Origin: Bartonella sp. AU55XJBT
GTDB lineage: Bacteria; Pseudomonadota; Alphaproteobacteria; Rhizobiales; Rhizobiaceae
Length of the DNA: 41,422 bases
Assembly (NCBI RefSeq): GCF_028618525.1
Contig: NZ_JAQITC010000017.1
Span: 1 to 41,422 of the forward strand
Reading direction: 5' to 3'
A program made the translations under genes and the position numbers. This document shows, piece after piece, positions 19,175 to 26,637 of the stretch (its first letter is position 1; every line of letters starts with the position of its first letter). The notes beneath the pieces are model-generated. The model worked only from the letters and a program-made list of their open reading frames with translations, was not told the origin of the DNA and did no database searches.

Positions 19175-19403
19175 TCAAGAATCCGCGCAAGAGAAATCCT
19201 TGACATTTTAAACGAAGCAACGCTTGAAAAGCGACCTGCGCAACTCATGAGCACCTTGAAATTAAGGGAAAGGTATGTAATTTTACTTTATACAAAAAGC
19301 TAACAAAACAGCTTAAATACCTTCACCCTTATTATCCTTGGATTATGATAAAAAAGCAAGGGCTTTACGAAATACATTTACCGCAACAAAAAATATTAAT
19401 CGT

Positions 19404-19934
19404 TTATTTCTTGATAATTGTCTCCATCGGTAAATGTACCTTGATAAAATCAGGATAAATCTCGAGAAAAACTGGATTTTGTAAAGTTTTTTGACCGCCA
19501 TAAATTAAATACCATTGAGTTTTATCAAAAATCGCCAAAGTTTTATATTGAATAATGCGATCCTTCATCTCAAGAACCGTTGGAATTAAAGCATATAAAG
19601 TACCATTATCTGTTTGAAGATACTCTATATTTTCTTTATCTAAACAATAAGCACCAGAAGGCAAATTCTCAAATTGCTTATGCAACTGTTGAAAAAAATC
19701 ACCACGTAAAGCATCCTCTGTTGTATTCAACCGACGTGCCATCTCTTTATAAAGCCGCTCAGGCATATAATGAGATATAAGCGAAAAATCTCCACTTTTT
19801 ATAGCATTATTGACATCAACAACTATTTTTGAAAGTTCAGTTGTTTGTATTGTTGTTGGCTGAGATGCAAAACTCTGTTGATGAACAATCAAAAAGAAAA
19901 ACAGACTCAACACAAAATAAAAAATAGATTTCAT
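19404..19934 (-). CDS. Exported hypothetical protein, 176 residues
   Basis: Not recognised. The N terminus (MKSIFYFVLSLFFFLIVHQQSFAS) is a clear signal peptide, so the protein should be periplasmic or surface-exposed. The mature part is mixed alpha/beta with a first half containing DVNNAIKSGDFSLISHYMPERLY and a second half with regular strands (TLAIFDKTQWYLIYGG). That pattern resembles small NTF2-like or lipocalin-like folds in rhythm only, which is a guess. One Cys is present. It lies 36 bases downstream of ilvA on the same strand and could be co-transcribed with it; no function is suggested by this. Confidence 0.75.
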   Translation of the reverse strand: MKSIFYFVLSLFFFLIVHQQSFASQPTTIQTTELSKIVVDVNNAIKSGDFSLISHYMPERLYKEMARRLNTTEDALRGDFFQQLHKQFENLPSGAYCLDKENIEYLQTDNGTLYALIPTVLEMKDRIIQYKTLAIFDKTQWYLIYGGQKTLQNPVFLEIYPDFIKVHLPMETIIKK

Positions 19935-19969
19935 TTTTACACTTCTTGTTTTAGTAAAATTTCAATTTC

Positions 19970-21235
19970 TCAAATAACAAAATCAAATAATGTTTGATCA
20001 TCGGTAATATCACGATAGCGCCAACCTAACACTTGAAATTTTTCCTCTAAGAGACGAAAATTATCGTATTTTTTTGTTTCAATCGCAACCAAGACAGAAC
20101 CAAAGTTTCTCGCTGATTTTTTAAGATATTCAAAACGCACAATATCATCATCCGGTGATAATGTGGAAAGAAAATGACGCAATGCACCAGGATGTTGCGG
20201 AAAACTAAAAATAAAATATTTTCTCAAACCCTGGAAACGTAAAGAGCGCTCTTTAATTTCTGGCAAACGCTCAAAATCAAAATTACCTCCTGAAATAACG
20301 AGAATAATTTTTTTACCCTTTAACTCTTGAGGTGGAATGCTGTTAAGCGCATCTATCGATAAAGCACCAGCCGGTTCAAGAACCACACCTTCTACATTAA
20401 GCATTTCAACCATCGTAGAACAAACACGATTTTCAGGAACTGTAATGACAGAATCAGGAGAAAATTGCTTTAAAATTGTATAGTTTAGTGCACCAATTTC
20501 AGCCACAGCAGCCCCATCTACAAAAGTATCAATATTTTCCAGTTTGACCCGTTTTCCACTCTCCAAACAAGCAAGCAAGCTTGCAGCTCTTTGGGGTTCA
20601 ACAAAACGAAGCGTTGTATTCCAACCATATTCCCGTAAAAACTTGCTCACCCCACTTGCCAAACCACCGCCCCCTACTGGCACAATAATTAAATCCGGCT
20701 CACTTTCTCCATTGAGTCTTTTCCATTGCAAAGCAGCTTCGCAAAGCACTGTTGCCTGCCCGGTAATAATGCGAATATCATCAAAAGGAGGAGCCATCAC
20801 ACCATCGCTCTCCACGACAAAGGATTGCGCAGCTTCATAACATTGATCAAATGTTTCACCCACCAAACGAATATCAATAAACTCTTTACCAAAAATACGT
20901 GTCTTCTCAATTTTCTGTTGTGGTGTTGTCATAGGCATAAAAATGACCCCTTTACGTTTAAAATAACGACAAACAAAAGAAACCCCTTGCGCGTGATTCC
21001 CCGCTGAAGCACACACAAATGCAGAATCTGACGCTATACTGCTCAGCATTTCTGAAACAAAATTGAAAGCACCACGAATCTTATAAGACCGCACCGGTGT
21101 TAAATCTTCACGCTTCAAATAAATTTCTGCATCATATTTTTGGCTTAGAAAATCATTTCTTTGAAGGGGTGTTTCAGCAAACACGTGATGCAATCCCCCC
21201 ATAGCTTTTGTGACGTCTTGAATAAATTTACTCAT
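19970..21235 (-). CDS. ilvA: Threonine dehydratase (threonine ammonia-lyase)
   Basis: PLP enzyme converting threonine to 2-oxobutanoate and ammonia, the first step of isoleucine synthesis. The PLP lysine is in VRSYKIRGAF (about residue 52), with SAGNHAQGVSF binding the substrate, VPVGGGGLASG holding the phosphate and VISGGNFDF near the end of the catalytic domain. A C-terminal domain of about 80 residues follows (YFIFSFPQHPGALRHFL...), an ACT-like regulatory unit as in the short (about 420-residue) Bacillus-type enzymes. The start is set at MSKFIQD; an ATG four codons upstream (21247) is possible. Neither start has a strong ribosome binding site. Confidence 0.92.
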   Translation of the reverse strand: MSKFIQDVTKAMGGLHHVFAETPLQRNDFLSQKYDAEIYLKREDLTPVRSYKIRGAFNFVSEMLSSIASDSAFVCASAGNHAQGVSFVCRYFKRKGVIFMPMTTPQQKIEKTRIFGKEFIDIRLVGETFDQCYEAAQSFVVESDGVMAPPFDDIRIITGQATVLCEAALQWKRLNGESEPDLIIVPVGGGGLASGVSKFLREYGWNTTLRFVEPQRAASLLACLESGKRVKLENIDTFVDGAAVAEIGALNYTILKQFSPDSVITVPENRVCSTMVEMLNVEGVVLEPAGALSIDALNSIPPQELKGKKIILVISGGNFDFERLPEIKERSLRFQGLRKYFIFSFPQHPGALRHFLSTLSPDDDIVRFEYLKKSARNFGSVLVAIETKKYDNFRLLEEKFQVLGWRYRDITDDQTLFDFVI

Positions 21236-21353
21236 AACACTGATCATTTCATGCTTTGTTTATATTATACTGGCTTCTTCTAGCGATAAAGAAAAGCATT
21301 GTCAGTCAAAATTTCACTAAAAAAAATGAAAATTTTTTCTTTTGTCATTAATT

Positions 21354-21382
21354 CTTGATTCAATAAAAGATATAGCTTATGA
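21354..21382 (+). promoter_or_regulatory. Possible promoter of tRNA-Leu
   Basis: CTTGAT (21354-21359), 17 bases, TTATGA (21377-21382), with an overlapping TATAGC. The start point would be a few bases before the tRNA. It matches the same CTTGAC-N17 pattern seen at the other tRNA genes here. Confidence 0.45.
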
Positions 21383-21395
21383 GAGAACTCTCATC

Positions 21396-21481
21396 GCGGA
21401 CGTGATGAAAACGGTAAACATAGCAGACTTAAAATCTGCCGGTCGAAGACCTTGCGGGTTCAAGTCCCGCCGTCCGCACCA
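21396..21481 (+). tRNA. tRNA-Leu (anticodon TAA)
   Basis: Acceptor arm GCGGACG/CGTCCGC, discriminator A, CCA encoded, anticodon stem GCAGA/TCTGC with loop CTTAAAA (anticodon TAA), a long variable arm (CGGTCGAAGACCTTGC), and T arm with GGTTCAAGTCC. The 86-base length and long variable arm are typical of class II tRNA-Leu. Confidence 0.96.
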
Positions 21482-21758
21482 TTCTGTGCATTTTTTTGTT
21501 TTTTAATCATTTGGATAGAAAAATGATTTTTAAACAATGCTGTAATGATATTATCAAATGATACTGTGATAAAGCGAAAGGCGAATCGCCCTTTCTGTGA
21601 AAAAGAATATTTTAGCCATACCTTATGAATCAAAAATTTCATTCTTAGTAATTAAGAATCTGAGTAACTCTTCCTTACCTCCTCATCGTGACTCAAAGTC
21701 AAAGATTTTTTCTTCACTATAAAATAGCATTTACAATGCATAAAATTTCAAAAGATAA

Positions 21759-21781
21759 AGGCCCTATCAAAGATAGGACCT
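21759..21781 (-). terminator. Rho-independent terminator of the Hbp-like gene
   Basis: On the minus strand AGGTCCTATC pairs with GATAGGGCCT (10 bp, one G-U pair) around a TTT loop, followed by TTATCTTTT. It lies 34 bases after the stop of the porin gene and points in the right direction. Confidence 0.75.
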
Positions 21782-21814
21782 CTTACACTTAAGCTTCTTT
21801 ATTTTCACAAATAA

Positions 21815-22759
21815 CTAGAATTTGTAAGCTATCCCTGCACGGAAGTCATTCGTCTTATACTTAAGTTCAATCTCGTCTTTAAATTTCTTTTTACCGAAAT
21901 CCGAGTAACGATATTCCGCACGTACAACAAGATTATCTGTCATTGCAAAATCAACACCACCACCGAGAGTATAACCAATCATCGTTTTTGTAGCATCCTC
22001 TGTCTTATTGAAGCGCTCATCTCCCGTAATGACTATCGATAAAATATCTTCAAACTGCCCATAAGCGATACCACCAGCAATATAAGGCATCACCCGCCCC
22101 GCAGAAAACCCAACACGCACCCGTGTGGCACCCGTCCATTTTTGTTTGAACGTATGATTAAAAGTTAAACTATTTTTCTCTTCTTTATCCTCTGGATCAG
22201 ATCGAGAAAAGCTTCGCCCCCGTCCATTGGTAAAGCTTATACTTCTCAAACTTTTCTCTTCTGTGCCTTCAGTACCTTCAGTACCCGATCCACCAGGTTT
22301 ATCTCCTTCAATGCCCGATCCACCAGACTCTGTTTCTTCAATATCCGATTTCTCATCTAGAAATTTCGTTTTTGTATCCTTTTTTTCCGTTAAAAGGATA
22401 TCCGTATCAAGTCCAACAATCAAATTATTACCAAGATCAAAGTTAATACCCGCATATAAACCACCTACAAACCCAGAAAGTTCAGGCTTATACTGTTTCT
22501 CAAGGGGCACCCATGGCTTATTTTTACTCTCCTTATCAGGATAGAGAGGAATCTCAACATCAGGCGTTGTTCCAGAAATTTTACTTGAAAAGCCACCAAT
22601 TTGACCTCCGAAATAAAAACCTGCCCAAGAAAAAGGTGAAGAAGTAACAATCTCTGAAGCAACATGTACTGGCTCTTCCGGAGCCACCACATCTGCAGCC
22701 TGTACTATAGAAGGTGAAATCAAAGAAAAAACAGATGCTGTTATAAATTTTGTATTCAT
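21815..22759 (-). CDS. Hemin-binding-protein-type outer-membrane beta-barrel porin
   Basis: Belongs to the Omp25/Omp31-like family that in Bartonella includes the heme-binding Hbp porins. A signal peptide (cleavage near SIVQA before ADVV) precedes the signature FSWAGFYFGGQIGGFSSKISG. The C-terminal half has alternating strands (ATRVRVGFSAGRVMPYIAGGIAYGQF, VVRAEYRYSDFGKK) and ends RAGIAYKF with a terminal Phe, the usual outer-membrane sorting signal. Start is set at the second Met (MNTKF), which has GGGG nine bases upstream; the first Met adds five residues. Around residues 140-170 is a Gly/Glu-rich insert encoded by short direct repeats, probably a surface loop. Heme binding is inferred from the family, not seen. 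Confidence 0.82.
   Translation of the reverse strand: MNTKFITASVFSLISPSIVQAADVVAPEEPVHVASEIVTSSPFSWAGFYFGGQIGGFSSKISGTTPDVEIPLYPDKESKNKPWVPLEKQYKPELSGFVGGLYAGINFDLGNNLIVGLDTDILLTEKKDTKTKFLDEKSDIEETESGGSGIEGDKPGGSGTEGTEGTEEKSLRSISFTNGRGRSFSRSDPEDKEEKNSLTFNHTFKQKWTGATRVRVGFSAGRVMPYIAGGIAYGQFEDILSIVITGDERFNKTEDATKTMIGYTLGGGVDFAMTDNLVVRAEYRYSDFGKKKFKDEIELKYKTNDFRAGIAYKF
22275..22326 (-). repeat. Short direct repeats inside the porin gene
   Basis: A 30-base unit is repeated: CCTTCAGTACCCGATCCACC (from 22275) and CCTTCAATGCCCGATCCACC (from 22305), with a further exact nine-base copy CCTTCAGTA at 22266. It encodes Gly-Gly-Ser-Gly and Glu-Gly-Thr blocks in the predicted surface loop. The reading frame is kept because the period is a multiple of three. 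Confidence 0.7.
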
Positions 22760-22774
22760 AAAATTATACCCCAT

Positions 22775-23343
22775 TGCTAAATTTAAATATAATCAAAAAT
22801 CACATTTAGAAAAACAAAGTCTTATAAAATCTTATGCCGCAAAATCACATGTACTCCTTTATAGTTATATTTAAATCAATCACTACATAAATACATCATT
22901 ACATTAAAATTGAAGTTTAGCAATTAAATTTTAATAAATTTAAAAATATTAGAATAACAAATACTAAAAAGTACAAATATTCAATAAAATTATCTATTAT
23001 ATACTTTAAAATGAGTAAATATAAAACATTTTGCATCAAAATTATCTCACAAAAAACACAAAATAGAATATTTTATGTCTCTTTTAATGAGATAAATTTT
23101 TAAACTTTCTAAAAATGATGTAAGTATTTTTATAAAATTAATATTTATTAAAATTATTATAAATATAACTCAATACTTCTATATCAAAAATGAATACTAT
23201 AGATTCTATCTATATAAAATAACACCTATCTTACACTAAAATCATCCCTTTTTTCCTAGCATTTTTCAAAGGGTGAGATTATTAACAAGTGCAATACCTT
23301 TATCCTTCTAAAATTTGTCTCCAAACAAAAGTCCTCAATCATT
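22775..23343. other. AT-rich spacer upstream of the porin gene
   Basis: About 570 bases of very AT-rich DNA without a protein-like frame. Its right end holds the 3' end of the small-protein/MscS transcript, and its left end must contain the porin promoter and any iron or heme operator. I could not identify a convincing operator by eye. Confidence 0.55.
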
Positions 23344-23616
23344 TTATTTAAAAATTGCTCTTCCCCTACTAATTTCTATAGTGTCATCTGCCTTTATTAC
23401 AAAACGGTCTTTATTAGGAAAAGTGATAAAGCATCCCTTCATACAAATTGTTATTGTTTGATGCGTATTTAAAGAAAATTTTGAAGGTATACTTCCTTCG
23501 ACAACAATGAGAGACTGTATCTTTAAATCAATATTCTTCACTGTTGCAGCAAAAGCCGTTATAGTAAAAATATTCAACAAAATACCTGTCATTAAAGTAT
23601 AAATATATTTCAGCAT
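23344..23616 (-). CDS. Small exported hypothetical protein, 90 residues
   Basis: Not recognised. An N-terminal signal peptide (MLKYIYTLMTGILLNIFTITAFA before ATVKNIDL) is followed by about 66 residues predicted to be mostly beta, with two Cys in ICMKGCFITF four residues apart. The sequence LSLNTH-like pattern is absent from families I know. Its ATG lies inside the end of the MscS gene, overlapping by seven bases, so translation should be coupled to the channel. This suggests a periplasmic partner or an unrelated passenger. No stop, frameshift or repeats disturb the frame. Confidence 0.65.
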   Translation of the reverse strand: MLKYIYTLMTGILLNIFTITAFAATVKNIDLKIQSLIVVEGSIPSKFSLNTHQTITICMKGCFITFPNKDRFVIKADDTIEISRGRAIFK

Positions 23617-25985
23617 TCCAAGATTCCTTCCTCGGAAAAACGCTTATATAAGACAAATCGAAGAGTATTGGTTACATGAGAAGGTGCGGTAATATTAGGT
23701 ACATAAATAGCCAAATTAAAGGAAAAACTCTTACGATCAAATGCTGTAAAACTCACCTGTGGGATAGGATTTTTTAAAACACCTTCTGTCGAAGAAGCAA
23801 TCTCTAATAAAATTTCAACAACATGCTCTGGAGCGACCTTAGATGACACAGTCACCGGAATATCAATCCTTCCTACTTTATTGCGTCGTGTCCAATTACT
23901 AACATTATTATTAATAAGGCTTGAATTGGGTATAATAATTGTTTTACGCTGAAGGGTCTCAAGTTCTGTTGCTCGTACACTAATACGCTTAACAACCCCC
24001 CCTACTGATCCGGACTCTATATAATCGCCTATTTTAAATGGTCTTCCAACCAAAATAATAAGTCCAGAGACAAAGTTTTGAACAATATTCTGTAAACCAA
24101 AACCTATACCAAGTGAAAGTCCTCCAGCAATAAGAGCAAAATTTCTAAGATCCAAACCTGCCATTGATAATCCTGTCAAAGCAGACAGAACAACGCCTCC
24201 ATAACTTATCACTGTTTTGATAGAATTACGGACACCAGAATCGAATTCTCCATGGTCCAACACCACATGATCTAACCAACCAATAAATCGGCGAATAAGA
24301 AACCAACAAACACAAAAAGAAATAATTCCTGTTACGAGAGAAATCAAAGAAAGAGTCATATTTCCGATCTGAAAACCGCTCACCGATTGCCACAAAACTG
24401 CTTTCAAATCAGAATAGGAAAATCCAAACTGTGCAACGATTGGCATTACACAAAATACAACAACAAACAAATTGAGAAAAACGCTTAAAACAATTCCCAA
24501 TTGATTCATTGTTTTTTCTTCTAAATGAAACCTCTGCATCAAAAAATGACCAACAGTTGTCTTCATAAATTGTCCTTTAGTTCCAATTGCTTGAGCGCTT
24601 TTTATGCCTAAATACATGAGAACTAAAAATGCTCCACCAATCATAATTTGCTGCATAATAAAACGCGCGAGACCAACATAGCCTAAAAAATTCAACACAA
24701 AGAGCAATAATCCCAAGCCAATAAAAGGAATGCGTATATAAAATGGCCAAAAATAGGGCTCTCTTTTTTCTCCTTGAAAACGTCTATGTCTAAACCGCAA
24801 AGGAACACATGCTATTATAAACAGTAATAGCGCGACAAGAAAAACAGCAATAAAACTTTTAGCAATTGTCAAAGATAGAGGCGCTGAAATAATTTGATAA
24901 ATACTATCAAAAACAGCATCAAATGCCAAAATGCCCCCTAAAGAAGTGAGTACAATCACCAATTGATAAGCCGATGATGGTGCAACATTGAAAAGACGTA
25001 TATGGGGCATATTTAATGATAAAAGAACAACTGCTAAGCGATTGATTAAAAAGACTAAAATAATTTGACAACCGATCGTATTAAAAACAGTTGTAAGCTT
25101 ACCTAGATCTAAATTAAAATGACGAAACAAAAACAACACAAGATAAACGCAAAGAACACAGATAAGCGAAGGTAAGAGAACTGAAATAAAGGCGATCAAT
25201 AAGCGTTGTAAATAGGATATCTCTTCATTAGACCTAGTAAAATGGCAATACACATGAACAAGAATCTTACGAGAAAAATATGAAAGTCCCAAAGTGATAA
25301 AAAGTGGAATCAAAAAGCAAAGAAAAAGCTGTAATGGCTTGAAATAAAAGATAAAACCACACCAAGAATTCAACAGCAAAAGAAAATCTGATGAAGCCTC
25401 TTTTGTTTTCTGAATAAGATGCTTAATCATCGGAATCGAAAATTCAAGCCTATCTGTAAGTGTGCGTTTAAAAAGCTCACGAGATTGAGAAATAGAAAGT
25501 TCAGCTATTCTATTTGTCGCCAAAAAAATTGCTTCAAAGCGAAGCATAATACGATTAATTTTATCTTTTTGCTCTATTAAGTAAGCGTATTCCTTTACTG
25601 AGCTTTTCAGTTTTTTTACGTCACGATTAAGCTCGGTTAATTGATCAAGAAGTGCATTAATCTCATTAAGAGGAGAACGCAAAACAAATGCTGCCTCCAT
25701 AGCACGTTCACTGATATCTTGTGCACGTAAGCGCAATTCTTCCAGAGCACGCTCATCTTCTAATTTTCTGTCAAAATCTTTTTTTAAAGTTTCAGCATTT
25801 TCTTCAAGTTTCTCAATAATCAACTGTTGTTTTTGAATAATTTCATCAACTGAATAAGAATCTATTGTCTGTTCGACAATTGTATTGCGCGTCCCCTCAT
25901 TTCCCCATGCACCAGCATTAAAAACAACGATAATCCCCAAAAGGAGGAAAAGTATATGGGTATTTTTTCTACAAAATGAATACAT
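23610..25985 (-). CDS. Large MscS-family mechanosensitive channel
   Basis: Inner-membrane channel expected to open under hypo-osmotic stress. The 791-residue protein has a signal peptide (to about residue 28), a periplasmic coiled coil (about 45-150: EIIQKQQLIIEKLEENAETLKKDF...), roughly ten transmembrane segments, and a C-terminal MscS core. The core begins at LRNFALIAGGLSLGIGFGLQNIVQNFVSGLIILVGRPFKIGDYIE, which is the pore helix TM3 and the start of the beta domain, and continues with ETLQRKTIIIPNSSLINNNVSNWTRR. This layout is that of the long MscK/YbiO-type and DUF3772-type channels rather than the 286-residue MscS. The gene is divergent from secDF and overlaps the next small gene. Confidence 0.88.
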   Translation of the reverse strand: MYSFCRKNTHILFLLLGIIVVFNAGAWGNEGTRNTIVEQTIDSYSVDEIIQKQQLIIEKLEENAETLKKDFDRKLEDERALEELRLRAQDISERAMEAAFVLRSPLNEINALLDQLTELNRDVKKLKSSVKEYAYLIEQKDKINRIMLRFEAIFLATNRIAELSISQSRELFKRTLTDRLEFSIPMIKHLIQKTKEASSDFLLLLNSWCGFIFYFKPLQLFLCFLIPLFITLGLSYFSRKILVHVYCHFTRSNEEISYLQRLLIAFISVLLPSLICVLCVYLVLFLFRHFNLDLGKLTTVFNTIGCQIILVFLINRLAVVLLSLNMPHIRLFNVAPSSAYQLVIVLTSLGGILAFDAVFDSIYQIISAPLSLTIAKSFIAVFLVALLLFIIACVPLRFRHRRFQGEKREPYFWPFYIRIPFIGLGLLLFVLNFLGYVGLARFIMQQIMIGGAFLVLMYLGIKSAQAIGTKGQFMKTTVGHFLMQRFHLEEKTMNQLGIVLSVFLNLFVVVFCVMPIVAQFGFSYSDLKAVLWQSVSGFQIGNMTLSLISLVTGIISFCVCWFLIRRFIGWLDHVVLDHGEFDSGVRNSIKTVISYGGVVLSALTGLSMAGLDLRNFALIAGGLSLGIGFGLQNIVQNFVSGLIILVGRPFKIGDYIESGSVGGVVKRISVRATELETLQRKTIIIPNSSLINNNVSNWTRRNKVGRIDIPVTVSSKVAPEHVVEILLEIASSTEGVLKNPIPQVSFTAFDRKSFSFNLAIYVPNITAPSHVTNTLRFVLYKRFSEEGILEC

Positions 25986-26156
25986 ATCTACCTTAGGTAT
26001 ACAAAAAGGATTTTATCTCCTCTTTTTTAATATAGTATAAGACAGATATTTTCAACTTTTGTAGAATAATCTTATAAAAGCTTTCCCTTATCCTATAATA
26101 CTGATAATAAGAAGGGATAAGCTGAACTTAATTAAGATTAAAGAAGACACTCTCGC

Positions 26157-26546
26157 ATGCTTTTTTTGTACCTCTATGGCAAAAAAGAAAATTTGCTCCC
26201 TTTGATGACTTGGATTTTTCTATCCAGTTTTGGTGTATTTTTGACAAGCAATCTAGGAATGCGTGCTTCTTTCATCAAACAATCAGACACCAGTAATATC
26301 ATTAGGAATATTATTAAAACGAATAGATTTGATTTACCCAACAAGTGTGATCAATTGAATGTTTTAACAACTGAAACCCTAAAAATTGTAACATTCCATG
26401 CAGAATCTATTTTTATGAGGTCCTTTCAAAAAATCCTAATATTAGCTTTCTTGTTAATAAAAATTTCAGCTATTTATAAACGACTTCATAACGTCAAAAC
26501 GCAATATTTTTCAAATAAACGGGCTCCTCCCCATGAACATACCTAA
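26157..26546 (+). CDS. Doubtful hypothetical protein, 129 residues
   Basis: An open frame in the gap between the divergent channel gene and secDF. The predicted protein has one or two hydrophobic stretches (LLPLMTWIFLSSFGVFLTSN and FQKILILAFLLIKISAIY) and no motif I recognise. The upstream AAAGAAGA is only a fair ribosome binding site. It could be a real, poorly conserved gene or a chance frame in AT-rich DNA; its composition differs little from the surrounding spacer. I lean towards chance. Confidence 0.3.
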   Translation: MLFLYLYGKKENLLPLMTWIFLSSFGVFLTSNLGMRASFIKQSDTSNIIRNIIKTNRFDLPNKCDQLNVLTTETLKIVTFHAESIFMRSFQKILILAFLLIKISAIYKRLHNVKTQYFSNKRAPPHEHT

Positions 26547-26637
26547 TCCTCTTCCTTGAATTATAAAACGTTCATCTTATTTTACTCGTGCTTTTAACTT
26601 TGAATCACTGTTAGATTGCCTATTAGCGGAATATATC

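Noticed and set aside
21482..21814. 60-codon minus-strand frame after tRNA-Leu (21460-21642)
   Set aside because: Overlaps the tRNA 3' end and has no motif. The gap otherwise holds only the porin terminator.
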